Shown piece by piece: positions 25,581 to 33,812 of a DNA stretch of 39,383 bases (positions are counted from its first letter, which is position 1; every line of letters begins with the position of its first letter). Position numbers and translations under genes: made by a program. This stretch comes from Arthrobacter sp. efr-133-TYG-118 (GTDB lineage Bacteria > Actinomycetota > Actinomycetes > Actinomycetales > Micrococcaceae). The notes under the pieces were generated by a model. It saw only the letters and a program-made list of their open reading frames with translations. It was not told the DNA's origin and searched no databases. The stretch spans positions 1-39,383 of the forward strand of contig NZ_JARVRH010000049.1 of NCBI RefSeq assembly GCF_030209755.1. The letters run 5' to 3'.

Positions 25581-26609
25581 ATGATCGAGGACAACGGGAC
25601 GCATGCGGTCATGGCCGGGAGCTGCTGCGCCGCGCCCCGCGCACCGGCCCTGGACAACGCAAGGGACCCGGTCAACGCCGCGGGACGGCCCGACGTCGGA
25701 CGCCTCCTTCCGGTAGCCGCAGCCGACGGCGCTGCTCCTCCCGAATCCTCGCCCGCCCAACACGAGGACGTGCTGATTCCCGGCGGGGCATTCGCCATGG
25801 GCGACGCTTTTGGCGAGGGATACCCCGCAGACGGCGAGGGACCGGTGCATGAGGTGCGCCTGGACGCGTTCCGGATTGATGCGACGGCCGTCACCAACCG
25901 GATGTTCGCCGCGTTCGTCCAGGACACCGCGTACCGCACCGAAGCGGAGCAGTACGGAACGTCGGCAGTCTTCCATCTTCTCGTGCAGGCGCCCAAGAAA
26001 GAGGTCCTCGGCGCCGCTGCCGGGGCGCCCTGGTGGCTGAACGTCCGCGGCGCAGACTGGGCCCACCCGGCCGGACCGGATTCACACTGGAGCACGACGC
26101 CGGAGCACCCGGTAGTGCACGTCTCCCACCATGACGCCCTGGCCTACTGTGCCTGGGCGGGGCGGCGCCTGCCCACCGAAGCCGAATGGGAATACGCCGC
26201 CCGCGGCGGACTCACCGCCAAACGCTACGCCTGGGGCGATGAGCTCACCCCCGACGGGGAACACCGCTGCAACATCTGGCAAGGAACCTTCCCCACCCTG
26301 AACACCGAAGACGACGGCCACCTCGGCACCGCCCCCGTGAAATCCTTCCCGCCCAACGACTACGGACTCTACGAAGTCGCCGGGAACGTGTGGGAATGGT
26401 GCGCGGACTGGTTCCTGCCCAAGTACTACCGCAACTCCCCCGCCCACAACCCCCAAGGCCCCACCATCGGCGCCGGCCGGGTCATGCGCGGAGGCTCCTA
26501 CCTCTGCCACGACTCATACTGCAACCGCTACCGCGTCGCCGCCAGAACGTCCAACACCCCCGAATCCTCCAGCGGTAACTGCGGCTTCCGCACGGTGGCA
26601 ACAAGCTGA
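25581..26609 (+). CDS. formylglycine-generating enzyme (sulfatase-activating)
   Basis: A 342-residue FGE. It oxidises the Cys of the CxPxR motif in sulfatases to formylglycine using oxygen and copper. The FGE domain runs from about residue 65 (IPGGAFAMGD) to the end. The C-terminal RGGSYLCHDSYCNRYRVAAR contains the two copper-binding cysteines, C309 and C314, in the C-x4-C arrangement known from Streptomyces coelicolor FGE, whose sequence is nearly the same here. The first 60 residues are a variable, Ala/Pro-rich extension with a CC pair. The ATG lies 8 bases after the PadR stop with AAGGA upstream. It should mature all three sulfatases of this island. Confidence 0.94.
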   Translation: MIEDNGTHAVMAGSCCAAPRAPALDNARDPVNAAGRPDVGRLLPVAAADGAAPPESSPAQHEDVLIPGGAFAMGDAFGEGYPADGEGPVHEVRLDAFRIDATAVTNRMFAAFVQDTAYRTEAEQYGTSAVFHLLVQAPKKEVLGAAAGAPWWLNVRGADWAHPAGPDSHWSTTPEHPVVHVSHHDALAYCAWAGRRLPTEAEWEYAARGGLTAKRYAWGDELTPDGEHRCNIWQGTFPTLNTEDDGHLGTAPVKSFPPNDYGLYEVAGNVWEWCADWFLPKYYRNSPAHNPQGPTIGAGRVMRGGSYLCHDSYCNRYRVAARTSNTPESSSGNCGFRTVATS

Positions 26610-26694
26610 CCGACCGAGCCCCTCGCACGTTAATGCGGGCGGAATGGGAGCGGGGCTTCTTGGACAATCCTCCAAGCAGCCGCATCACACACGG

Positions 26695-27358
26695 CTAGTG
26701 CGCTTCGCTCGCCGAGATGATCGCTGTGCCGACACTTCTTCCGATGGTGCGGGCGATGGTATTCGCGCTGATCGCTTCTCCGGTTTGGGTGGCCGGGACG
26801 CTTTCGATGATGGCGTTCGAGGTTACAGCGAGCGCCATACCGATGCCTGCACCCGTAAGCATTCCAGAAGCGACGATCTGCCAGAGCTCGCCGTGGGCGA
26901 TCGCGGGGAGAACGAAGGCCGCAGTGACCGAGAGCGCACCGATGAGCATGGGCGGCTTTGGCCCGACCTTGCGAATGAGGTTGCCGGCCACCGGCCCTAG
27001 AACGACCATCATGAACACGGTGGGCAGAAGGAAGAGGCCCACCTCGGAGACGGACTTGCCGAATCCGTAGCCTGTGATTGTCGGCAGTTGCAGCAAGGTC
27101 GGGACCAGCACGAAGGTGCCGAACATTGCGAAGCCGAAGACGAGGGCGACGACGTGCGCCGTCCATACTCCGCTGATCTTGAACAGCGGCACGTCGATGA
27201 GCGGTTCCTTGACGCGGAGCTCCACGAGGACAAAGGCTACAAGCGAGACAACGCCAGGATGAGCAGGCCCACGATCTTGAAGGAGTCCCAGCCCCAGGTC
27301 TGTCCTTCGCTAATTGCCAGCAGGAGCGACAAGAGCGACACGGTCAGGACCGATAACT
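26695..27358 (-). pseudogene. MFS (EmrB/QacA, DHA2-type) transporter remnant
   Basis: The minus strand encodes a central piece of a drug:proton antiporter-like MFS protein. From about 27358 one frame reads LLLAISEGQTWGWDSFKIVGLLILA, then a frameshift near 27250 (an apparent single-base loss, GCGTTGTC where GCGGTTGTC is expected) moves the continuation VELRVKEPLIDVPLF into another frame. The second part continues with several membrane segments to GRSVGTAIISASEAH and a stop at 26695. Both the N-terminal half and the C-terminal end are missing. So it is a truncated, frameshifted relic flanking the sulfatase island. The rest of 26610-27440 shows no gene. Confidence 0.75.
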
Positions 27359-27440
27359 AATGGTTCGTACCGCGATTCAACCGCAAGGTTTCGACACATC
27401 TGAAGGGCGTCGCGCACTGCATGGGCTTGGGGACACCGGC

Positions 27441-28238
27441 TCAAGCTTTTTGAACTTGCACCGTATCCAAAGTTACTCCCAGGTCTCTGATCCCTTGGGC
27501 TGCTCCCTCTGCCAGCCCTGAATCTGTGATGATTCGGTCGAATCGACTCAATGGTGCAAGGTCATACGTGCCAAATGTGCCGAACTTGGAACTTGCAGCC
27601 AGCAATACCGCTGTGGACGCGACACGTATAGCAGCCAACTTCACATCTACTTTTGCATCGCTGGGCGTGGTTATCCCCCGCTGCAAGTCCCACGAGCTTG
27701 CACTGATGAACGCAACATCGAAGTTGAGTCTTCCTATGGCTTCTGCGGCCAGTCGCCCGACGCTTGACCGGTTGGAATGGTCCAGACGTCCGCCGACGTG
27801 GATCACCTCAACGTTCGTGGCTCCAAAAAGGTCATCGACGATGGAGAAGTCGTTTGTTACGACACTGAGCCCGTCAAACGATGGCAGGTCGGAGGCCAGG
27901 GAGCCCGTAGTGGTTCCTGCATCCAAATACACTGTCATGTCGTTCCCGAGCAAAGTCCTCGCGTGGGCGGCAATGGCCTGCTTTTGTGCGGCTTCAGTTG
28001 TTGCCTTGTCCTGAAAACTTGGCTCATGCCGAAGGCCGCTCGCCAAACGAACACCACCGGCCACAGATATGGCCCTGCCCTCGCGTTCGAGCGCGGCGAT
28101 ATCACGTCGTACCGTCATATGAGACACACCCAGTAAGTCCGTCAGTTGCAGGACGCTAAGCACCGACTGTTGATGCAACAGTCGCATGAGGGCTTCGCGC
28201 CGCTGATCCCGTATGAGTGGAGTCTCTGATGCAGCCAT
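27441..28238 (-). CDS. DeoR-family transcriptional regulator
   Basis: A 265-residue regulator. Residues 10-65 are the DeoR helix-turn-helix (RREALMRLLHQQSVLSVLQL then DLLGVSHMTVRRDIAALE). The C-terminal sugar-phosphate sensor domain has the YLDAGTTTGSLA phosphate-binding loop near residue 105 and VTNDFSIVDDL. Members usually respond to phosphorylated sugars. The ATG is preceded by AGGAACCAC. It lies 94 bp after an SDR gene with a strong hairpin between them, so it may have lower or separate expression. Targets are not evident. Confidence 0.88.
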   Translation of the reverse strand: MAASETPLIRDQRREALMRLLHQQSVLSVLQLTDLLGVSHMTVRRDIAALEREGRAISVAGGVRLASGLRHEPSFQDKATTEAAQKQAIAAHARTLLGNDMTVYLDAGTTTGSLASDLPSFDGLSVVTNDFSIVDDLFGATNVEVIHVGGRLDHSNRSSVGRLAAEAIGRLNFDVAFISASSWDLQRGITTPSDAKVDVKLAAIRVASTAVLLAASSKFGTFGTYDLAPLSRFDRIITDSGLAEGAAQGIRDLGVTLDTVQVQKA

Positions 28239-28282
28239 GTGGTTCCTGTGTGGTGCGGGCGCGTGGACAGGCCAATAACCGA

Positions 28283-28318
28283 GGGCAACGGCGGGCAGTT
28301 GAGCTCGTGCCGTTGCCC
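28283..28318 (-). terminator. hairpin between the SDR and DeoR genes
   Basis: GGGCAACGGC (28283-28292) and GCCGTTGCCC (28309-28318) form a perfect 10-bp stem with a 16-base loop, 14 bases after the SDR stop on the minus strand. It is likely a terminator or attenuator before the regulator gene. Confidence 0.5.
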
Positions 28319-28332
28319 GTTGGTTCCCCGGG

Positions 28333-29082
28333 TCAGGTGCCCATGCCGAGGTGTGCTCCGCCTGCCACGTCGAGTGTCACGCCGGTGATGTATCGGTTGT
28401 CCGGGTCGGCAAGGAAAAGGATGGCGCGGGCGACTTCGTCGGGTTCGGCGAACCGGCGCATTGGAAGTTCCGCTGCGCGTTTGGCCCGGTTGGCGATTGC
28501 ATCGGGGCCGGAGTCTTTTGCGAACTGCGCCCACATAGGAGTGTTCACGGGGCCGGGTGCAATGGCGTTGACGGAGATGCCGCGGGGTCCGAGTATCTCG
28601 GCGAAGGACCACATGATGTGAAGCACTGCGAGTTTGCTTGCGTTGTAGGGCAGGTAGTTGCGGCGGGCTTCTTTGGCTGCGACGGAGGAGAGGATGACGA
28701 TGGCACCGGCAGTGCCGGCCTCAATCATTGACTGTGCCGTTTCCCGGACCATTGAGAACGTGCCGGAGGAGTTGATCCGCATGACGGATTCGTATTCTTC
28801 CGTCGTGGTTTCCATGATGTCCGGGGTAGTGCCCAAGACTCCGGCGGCGTGAATGAGGGCGTCGATGCGCCCGTACTTGCTTGTAATGTCGCGGACGACG
28901 GCGGCGCATTGTTCTTCGGAGGTGACGTCGAGCGGGAAGAAGGCGGCCAACTCCTGGCCCTCTTTGGGGGCCCGGTCGGCTCCTATGATGAGGGCGCCTT
29001 CGGCTCTAAGCGCATCGATGACTGCGTCGCCGATTCCGCCGCTCGATCCGGTTACCAGAACGACGTGGTCTTTGAGGCTCAT
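28333..29082 (-). CDS. short-chain dehydrogenase/reductase (SDR)
   Basis: A 249-residue classical SDR. VVLVTGSSGGIGDAV is the cofactor loop, HAAGVLG replaces the usual NNAG, and SSVAAKEARRNYLPYNASKLA supplies Ser, Tyr and Lys. ISVNAIAPGPVNTPMW and YITGVTLDVAGGAHLG are typical C-terminal elements. It is probably a sugar or polyol dehydrogenase in this catabolic island. It is separated from the upstream oxidoreductase gene by 151 bp with no clear gene or promoter. GGAAAT precedes the ATG. Confidence 0.87.
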   Translation of the reverse strand: MSLKDHVVLVTGSSGGIGDAVIDALRAEGALIIGADRAPKEGQELAAFFPLDVTSEEQCAAVVRDITSKYGRIDALIHAAGVLGTTPDIMETTTEEYESVMRINSSGTFSMVRETAQSMIEAGTAGAIVILSSVAAKEARRNYLPYNASKLAVLHIMWSFAEILGPRGISVNAIAPGPVNTPMWAQFAKDSGPDAIANRAKRAAELPMRRFAEPDEVARAILFLADPDNRYITGVTLDVAGGAHLGMGT

Positions 29083-29233
29083 TTGTTATTTCCGCTCATG
29101 GGTTGGCTGATCCGCAGTGTCCCTGCGGTTGGTTTCTGGGCTGCTCTGTTCATCTGCCTGGTTCCTTACGTGGGGTGTTTGTACCGGGGCCCGCTTCCGG
29201 ACGGCCTGTTGAGGCACGTGATTCCTTTACGGT

Positions 29234-30229
29234 TTAGCTGTTGGCACTCGTGGCATGGCTTTCCCATTGCCGGCCTTGTTGTTCCTCCGCGGGTAGTCCG
29301 GAGGCTGCGAGGATCCGATCGAGCAACCGCTGGGTATGAACGGCCTCGCGACCCGAGGTGAGCGGCTGCGCCCTGTCGGCGACGCGGTCGAGGAAGTGGT
29401 GGACGGCGGCGGAGAATCCGAGTGTGTCGGTCGCTGTTGCCCAGCCGTAGGCCTCGGCGCTGAGCTCGCGTGATGTGGTGACTCCGTTGACAGTGGTCGA
29501 TACTGTTTCGGGTGCACGCACCTCCACGGTCTTTCCGTCGCCGTAGGCATCTAGTTTTTCATTCCAGGCACCTGCGGTTCGAGCTGCCATCAGCACTCCG
29601 GTGTTGCCGGTACTGAAGCGGATGATGGCCGCGACGCCGTCTTCTTCCCAAGGGTCATCGCCGGCTGCGTGCGCGGCCACGTCCACGGGTTCGCCGCCGC
29701 AGTACCAGCGGAGGAGATCGACCATGTGGATGGCGTTCTCGAACGTTGCGCGGTATTCCGAACCGGGGCGGTTCTTTTGGGCAACGCAGAAGGTAGCGCC
29801 CTTCTCGCCGAAGGCATCGCGCCCTGCCGTATAGACAGGTGCGTAGCGGCGGTTGAAGTCGACCATCAGGATGCGGCCGCGCTCGTCGGCGAGGTCCGCC
29901 AAGCGTTCCGCCTCCTCAGTGGCCGGGGCCAGGGGTTTTTCGCAGAACACGTCGACGTCATTGTCCAGGCATAGCTGGACGGCGTGGGCGTGCTCGGACC
30001 GCGGCGTGAGGACGAAGACGGCGTCCAGGTCCTGGGAGGCCAGCATGTCCTCCACTGAGCGGTAGGCGGCGCCGAAACCCCAGCGCCGGACCAGGTTTCC
30101 CGGGTCCTCGCGGCGGGACACCAAGGCAGCCAGGTCAACATCGTCGCGCTGGACGAGTGTGGGCAACTGGGCGATGGTGGCGATGTTGCCTGCGCCGATG
30201 ACGCCGACGCGGAGGCGCTGCCCGCTCAT
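29234..30229 (-). CDS. Gfo/Idh/MocA-family oxidoreductase (1)
   Basis: A 331-residue NAD(P)-dependent sugar dehydrogenase-type protein. RVGVIGAGNIA at residues 6-16 is the Rossmann loop. CEKPLAPATEEAERL near residue 95 contains the conserved EKP, and the C-terminal half is the alpha/beta substrate domain (NAIHMVDLLRWYCGGEP). The family oxidises inositols, sugars and sugar derivatives. The ATG overlaps the stop of the TIM-barrel gene (ATGA), so they are coupled and likely act on the same intermediate. Confidence 0.9.
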   Translation of the reverse strand: MSGQRLRVGVIGAGNIATIAQLPTLVQRDDVDLAALVSRREDPGNLVRRWGFGAAYRSVEDMLASQDLDAVFVLTPRSEHAHAVQLCLDNDVDVFCEKPLAPATEEAERLADLADERGRILMVDFNRRYAPVYTAGRDAFGEKGATFCVAQKNRPGSEYRATFENAIHMVDLLRWYCGGEPVDVAAHAAGDDPWEEDGVAAIIRFSTGNTGVLMAARTAGAWNEKLDAYGDGKTVEVRAPETVSTTVNGVTTSRELSAEAYGWATATDTLGFSAAVHHFLDRVADRAQPLTSGREAVHTQRLLDRILAASGLPAEEQQGRQWESHATSANS

Positions 30230-31128
30230 CGGGCGTTCTCCATTTCAGCGAGATCAGTGAGCATTCCGCGCAGGGCGGCCGCGGATTCCCGGAATCCGTC
30301 CTCGGGGGTTGGGAGGTCTTGCGGGTGCCAGCGGTACTCGTACTCGATGCTCAGCAGGTCATCGTAGCCGTGGCGCAGCAGCGCCGCGAGGATCTGGGGC
30401 CAGGGAAGGACGCCGGTGCCGACGACCCGTGATCGGACGGCGCGCTCGGACGCGTCGACGCGGGCCGTTTCCGTTGCGCGGAAGGCAGCGGAGGGATCGG
30501 TGAATACGAGGTCCTTGACGTGTACGTGACCGACCAGATCGCCTTGAACGGCAAAGGCCTCCTCGAACGTCTCGTCGTGGGTGAAGGTCAGGTTGGCCTG
30601 GTCGTAGAGAACACGAACGGCTGGATGCGCAACCTCCCGGACGAGGGCCGCGGTTTCGGCCGCGGTCTGGGTCATGGTGCCGAAATGGTTCTCCACGCAC
30701 AGCCGCACCCCGGCCTGTTCAGCCTCAGGTGCCAGAGTCTGCAGGGCCTCCCGTAGTCTCGCCCATCGCCTGGCATGATCGGTGTCCCCCGGATGCCAGG
30801 ATCCCGCGTACACGCGCACCCGATCGGCCCCGAGCAGATGCGCGGTCTCAATCGCCCCACGGAATTCGTCTACTCCCCCGCGCCATTCACTCTCGTCCAG
30901 AGCGTTGATGGCCGTTGTGTAGGGTGTAAGGCCAATGATGGGCAGGCCCTCATCTTCCGCTGCCCTCAATGCCTCCATGGCCGCGCGCCGGTCCCCCCGA
31001 GGGAGACCCGAAGTGTAGCCGTCCTGGTAAATGACTTCTGCGGCATCGAGCCCCGCGGCTCGGAAAAGCCTGATTGCCTGCGGGACCGTATGGTTCGGGG
31101 TGCCTAGTGTGTGGCCTGCCAGTCGCAT
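30226..31128 (-). CDS. sugar phosphate isomerase/epimerase-like TIM-barrel protein (1)
   Basis: A 300-residue xylose-isomerase-like TIM barrel. Likely metal ligands are seen in CVENHFG, LYDQANLTF, HVHVKD and LSIEYEY, i.e. the E/D/H/E set of this superfamily (relatives include IolE and IolI). It could isomerise, epimerise or dehydrate a keto-sugar, often the product of a Gfo/Idh/MocA enzyme. It is one base from the VOC gene and overlaps the oxidoreductase gene by four bases. The exact reaction cannot be deduced. Confidence 0.87.
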   Translation of the reverse strand: MRLAGHTLGTPNHTVPQAIRLFRAAGLDAAEVIYQDGYTSGLPRGDRRAAMEALRAAEDEGLPIIGLTPYTTAINALDESEWRGGVDEFRGAIETAHLLGADRVRVYAGSWHPGDTDHARRWARLREALQTLAPEAEQAGVRLCVENHFGTMTQTAAETAALVREVAHPAVRVLYDQANLTFTHDETFEEAFAVQGDLVGHVHVKDLVFTDPSAAFRATETARVDASERAVRSRVVGTGVLPWPQILAALLRHGYDDLLSIEYEYRWHPQDLPTPEDGFRESAAALRGMLTDLAEMENAR

Positions 31129-31129
31129 T

Positions 31130-31699
31130 TTATACGTCCTTCCTGAAAGTGTCTTGAGTTGCCGCCCAGTCCGCGGGACCGACCAGCCGTGGTGGCGTTG
31201 CGACGCGGGATCGGTCGACGATTTCCATCAGCAGCCCCCAGGGGGTGATGAAGTAAGTCCAGCGGTTGCCCGCCACCCGGGGACTGTCGCCGGCGACTTC
31301 CTTGCGCTCCCCGAGCACGCGTACTCCAGGGGTTTCCTGCAGCACGGCGACCGCTTCGTCTACGTCGTCCACAACGAAGCACAGGTGGTGGCCGCCTGCG
31401 TCGCAATGCCGTGGCGGGGTTTCCCGCCGTTCAGCGCTGCTCCATTCGAAAAGCTCGATGTTCAGGTTCGGAGGCAGTCGCAGCATGGCGAGGGTGAGCC
31501 GGGCATCAGCAGGGACATCGAAGTTCGCGGGCATGAACTCGGGGTCGGGTCCGCGGTCGGAGCGGTACAACTCCTCGGCGCCGAGTACCCCGACGAAGAA
31601 CCTGATTGCGTCCTCGAGGTTCGGAACCGTCAGACCGACGTGGTCGGTGTGCCGCAGCCCGGGCAGCCGGCGCAGCGTCCTTGCGTTGGCCCCGGTCAT
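31130..31699 (-). CDS. VOC-family (glyoxalase/dioxygenase-fold) protein
   Basis: A 189-residue vicinal-oxygen-chelate protein with two beta-alpha-beta-beta-beta modules. Candidate metal ligands lie in HTDHVGLTVPN, NIELFEW, GGHHLCFVVDD and LLMEIVDR, the H/E/H/E layout of the superfamily. Possible roles are isomerisation, ring opening or detoxification of an oxo-sugar. It is coupled to the LacI gene upstream (4-bp ATGA overlap) and the TIM-barrel gene downstream, so it is a pathway enzyme and not a bystander. Confidence 0.85.
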   Translation of the reverse strand: MTGANARTLRRLPGLRHTDHVGLTVPNLEDAIRFFVGVLGAEELYRSDRGPDPEFMPANFDVPADARLTLAMLRLPPNLNIELFEWSSAERRETPPRHCDAGGHHLCFVVDDVDEAVAVLQETPGVRVLGERKEVAGDSPRVAGNRWTYFITPWGLLMEIVDRSRVATPPRLVGPADWAATQDTFRKDV

Positions 31700-32691
31700 T
31701 TGCGCGGCCCTGAGGTGGAGGCGCGCACCAGAAGTTCAGGTTCCAGAACGACGTGGTCCACCGATCCGTTCAGGTTCTGCTTCTCAGCCAGCTCGATCGC
31801 GATGTTTCCCATGTCAGCAATTGGCTGCCGCACTGTGGTCAGAGGCGGGTTGAACCGGGCGCCCAATGCCAAGCCGTCAAAGCCCATGACCGATACGTCC
31901 TCCGGCACGCGGATACCGCTTTGGCCAAGGGCCGAGATCACCGCGAAGGCGACCATGTCATTGGCGGCGATAATCGCCGTCGGGGGCTTCTCCATCTCAA
32001 GAAAGTGCTTTGCCGCGCGCGCCGCTGCGTCCGGATCGGAGCCGCTGTCGAGTACAAGGGGCGTGCTGCTGCCTTCCGCTGACAGCTCCAGATACGCGTC
32101 CATCCGGTCCTGCGCAGTGTGGGTCCCGGAGATACCGGAAACGTAGCCGATCGAGGTGTGCCCCAGGGAACGCAGGTGCTCTAGGGCGAGGACTATTCCG
32201 CGGCGGCCGTCGACGGTGACCGTTGGAACCGAAGAGTCGCCTTCCACCCGGTCGATCACCACCACCTTGTGGCCGAAATCGAAGCGCTTGAGGGCGTCGG
32301 TATCGACTTTCGTCGAGGGCGCGACGATCCCGAAGGGGGCGTACATGGCCTGCATCGCGGTGAAGTACCCCTCGGTCTTGGCAGGGTCTCCGTTCGTGAC
32401 ACACAGCAGCAGCTGGTAGCCGCGCTCATCAGCGGCCTGCGTCATGGTCTTGGCAAGTTCTGCGAAGAACGGGTTGGTGATGTCAGGCACGATCAGCGGG
32501 ACGAAGGTGCTGGTCTTGGTCCGAAGAGCCTGGGCGAGCGGGCTCATCGTGTAGCCGAGCCCCTCGGCGATGCGGAGAATGTGCTCCCGGGTTTCGCTCT
32601 TTACCGCTTCCGGCCGGGAGAATGCCCGGGAAACCGTGGACCGGTGGACGCCGGCCGCCTTCGCGACAACGTCAATACTAAGGTCTGCCAT
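31696..32691 (-). CDS. LacI-family transcriptional regulator
   Basis: A 331-residue repressor. Residues 3-55 form the helix-turn-helix and hinge (IDVVAKAAGVHRSTVSRAFS, then LRIAEGLGYTMSPLAQALRT). The sensor domain follows, with IIAANDMVAFAVISAL and VMGFDGLALGARFNPPLTTV. The start at 32691 is preferred over a frame open to 32832, because MADLSIDVVA is the normal N-terminus and GGAGGAAGAGAAG precedes it. It overlaps the end of the upstream oxidoreductase gene by 14 bases. It is the natural candidate for the tandem operators at 33684-33711 and 35138-35193. Confidence 0.9.
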   Translation of the reverse strand: MADLSIDVVAKAAGVHRSTVSRAFSRPEAVKSETREHILRIAEGLGYTMSPLAQALRTKTSTFVPLIVPDITNPFFAELAKTMTQAADERGYQLLLCVTNGDPAKTEGYFTAMQAMYAPFGIVAPSTKVDTDALKRFDFGHKVVVIDRVEGDSSVPTVTVDGRRGIVLALEHLRSLGHTSIGYVSGISGTHTAQDRMDAYLELSAEGSSTPLVLDSGSDPDAAARAAKHFLEMEKPPTAIIAANDMVAFAVISALGQSGIRVPEDVSVMGFDGLALGARFNPPLTTVRQPIADMGNIAIELAEKQNLNGSVDHVVLEPELLVRASTSGPRK

Positions 32692-33661
32692 CTTCTCTTC
32701 CTCCGTGGTCGTCATATGCCTGCCAAATCGGGCGCATCGCATCTTCAAGCTGGGCCAGTGTTGGCAGCCCTCGGAATCCATCTTCCAGTGTCTTCGCGAC
32801 ACGGCGTACGAACGGATCATAGAGAGGGTCACTGTCCAGATCGATCACGGCGGACTCCGTCGCCCCGTCCAGCGTGGTGAACGTGGCAGAACCGTCTGAG
32901 TCGACAGAGGCGAATCCCGCCTCGCCTGCGGACGTGTAGCTGCAGTAGCGCTTCAACGGCGAACCCGGGAATGCGTACCCCACCTCGATGATGGCTTCAC
33001 GCCCGCTCGGGGTGGTAATGATGAGGCTGGCATGGTCCTCAACGCCCGCACCGTGCAGAACGGAAGAGAGCCGGGAATCGACGTTCTCCGCTGACTCGTT
33101 ACTGCCCTGCAGGAACAGATCGACAAAATGCGGTGCCAGATTCGCCAGGCAACCACCACCTGCAGCAGCAGGGTCCAGCATCCAAGGATTGCCGTTATCC
33201 AGGTAGCGCGAGGGCGGCCCGGCGATAAAGGACATTCTCTGGTACGTCGGACGACCGGCCTTGGCCAGCCAGCGGTCGGCGGGACCGCCCCGCTGAACGA
33301 ACGGCACTGTCGCGGGCACACCGGCGGCTTCCGCGGCCTTCCGCACCTGGACAAGTTCCGCAAGGGAAGTGCCAAGAGGCTTCTCTACCACGAACGGAAT
33401 GCCGCGCTCGATCAGCGCAAGACACTTTTCCGCCATGCCACTGTGCGGGCCGAAGACATAGGCAAGCCCGAGATCCGGCAGATCAACCAGGCTCCGCCAG
33501 TCAACCTCCACGGGAGCGCTCCACGCTTCCGCAAGTCCCCGGACGAACGATACGTCCTCGTCACTGATGCCGACGACCTCGTGTTCTTCGCCGATCGCCC
33601 GCGCACAGAGCGGGACGTGCCAGTGCGAAGCACCGAGGATGATCGTGCGTGGTCCACTCAT
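32678..33661 (-). CDS. Gfo/Idh/MocA-family oxidoreductase (2)
   Basis: A 327-residue protein. The Rossmann loop is atypical (IILGASHWHVPLC in place of GxGxxG), while FVVEKPLGTSLAE near residue 95 keeps the EKP motif and GGGCLANLAPHFVDLF matches the conserved catalytic His region. The altered nucleotide loop may mean altered cofactor use. It is the first gene of the minus-strand operon (oxidoreductase, LacI, VOC, TIM barrel, oxidoreductase) and starts just beyond the tandem operators. RBS AAAGGGG precedes the ATG. Confidence 0.87.
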   Translation of the reverse strand: MSGPRTIILGASHWHVPLCARAIGEEHEVVGISDEDVSFVRGLAEAWSAPVEVDWRSLVDLPDLGLAYVFGPHSGMAEKCLALIERGIPFVVEKPLGTSLAELVQVRKAAEAAGVPATVPFVQRGGPADRWLAKAGRPTYQRMSFIAGPPSRYLDNGNPWMLDPAAAGGGCLANLAPHFVDLFLQGSNESAENVDSRLSSVLHGAGVEDHASLIITTPSGREAIIEVGYAFPGSPLKRYCSYTSAGEAGFASVDSDGSATFTTLDGATESAVIDLDSDPLYDPFVRRVAKTLEDGFRGLPTLAQLEDAMRPIWQAYDDHGGREDGRP

Positions 33662-33683
33662 CTGCCAGCCCCTTTGCTAATTA

Positions 33684-33711
33684 TGAGATCGATTGCTGAG
33701 ATCGGTTGCAA
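33684..33711. promoter_or_regulatory. two tandem operator-like repeats upstream of the oxidoreductase operon
   Basis: TGAGATCGATTGC (33684-33696) and TGAGATCGGTTGCAA (33697-33711) are head-to-tail with a 13-bp period. They lie directly downstream of the predicted minus-strand -10. The same motif recurs three times at 35138-35193 in reverse orientation. Each unit joins a TGAGAT half and a TTGCAA half around CG, compatible with LacI-family half-sites. Confidence 0.65.
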
Positions 33712-33713
33712 TA

Positions 33714-33742
33714 ACACTATGGATGGTGGGAGAGTTTGTCAA
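33714..33742 (-). promoter_or_regulatory. predicted promoter of the oxidoreductase/LacI operon
   Basis: On the minus strand TTGACA (33742-33737), 17 bases, and TAGTGT (33719-33714) form a -35/-10 pair. It uses the same -10 hexamer as the inulin fructotransferase promoter. The tandem repeats follow immediately, in a repressing position. Confidence 0.5.
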
Positions 33743-33812
33743 CGACACTTCAAGAGTGGCCCAGGAATGCTCCGGAATTGGGAAGCTGCCTGGGCCGGAA
33801 GAAAGGCCAGAA

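Noticed and set aside
29083..29233. Small open frame in the gap between the SDR and oxidoreductase genes
   Set aside because: It runs opposite to both genes, is short and continues into antisense sequence, with no ribosome-binding site or known motif.
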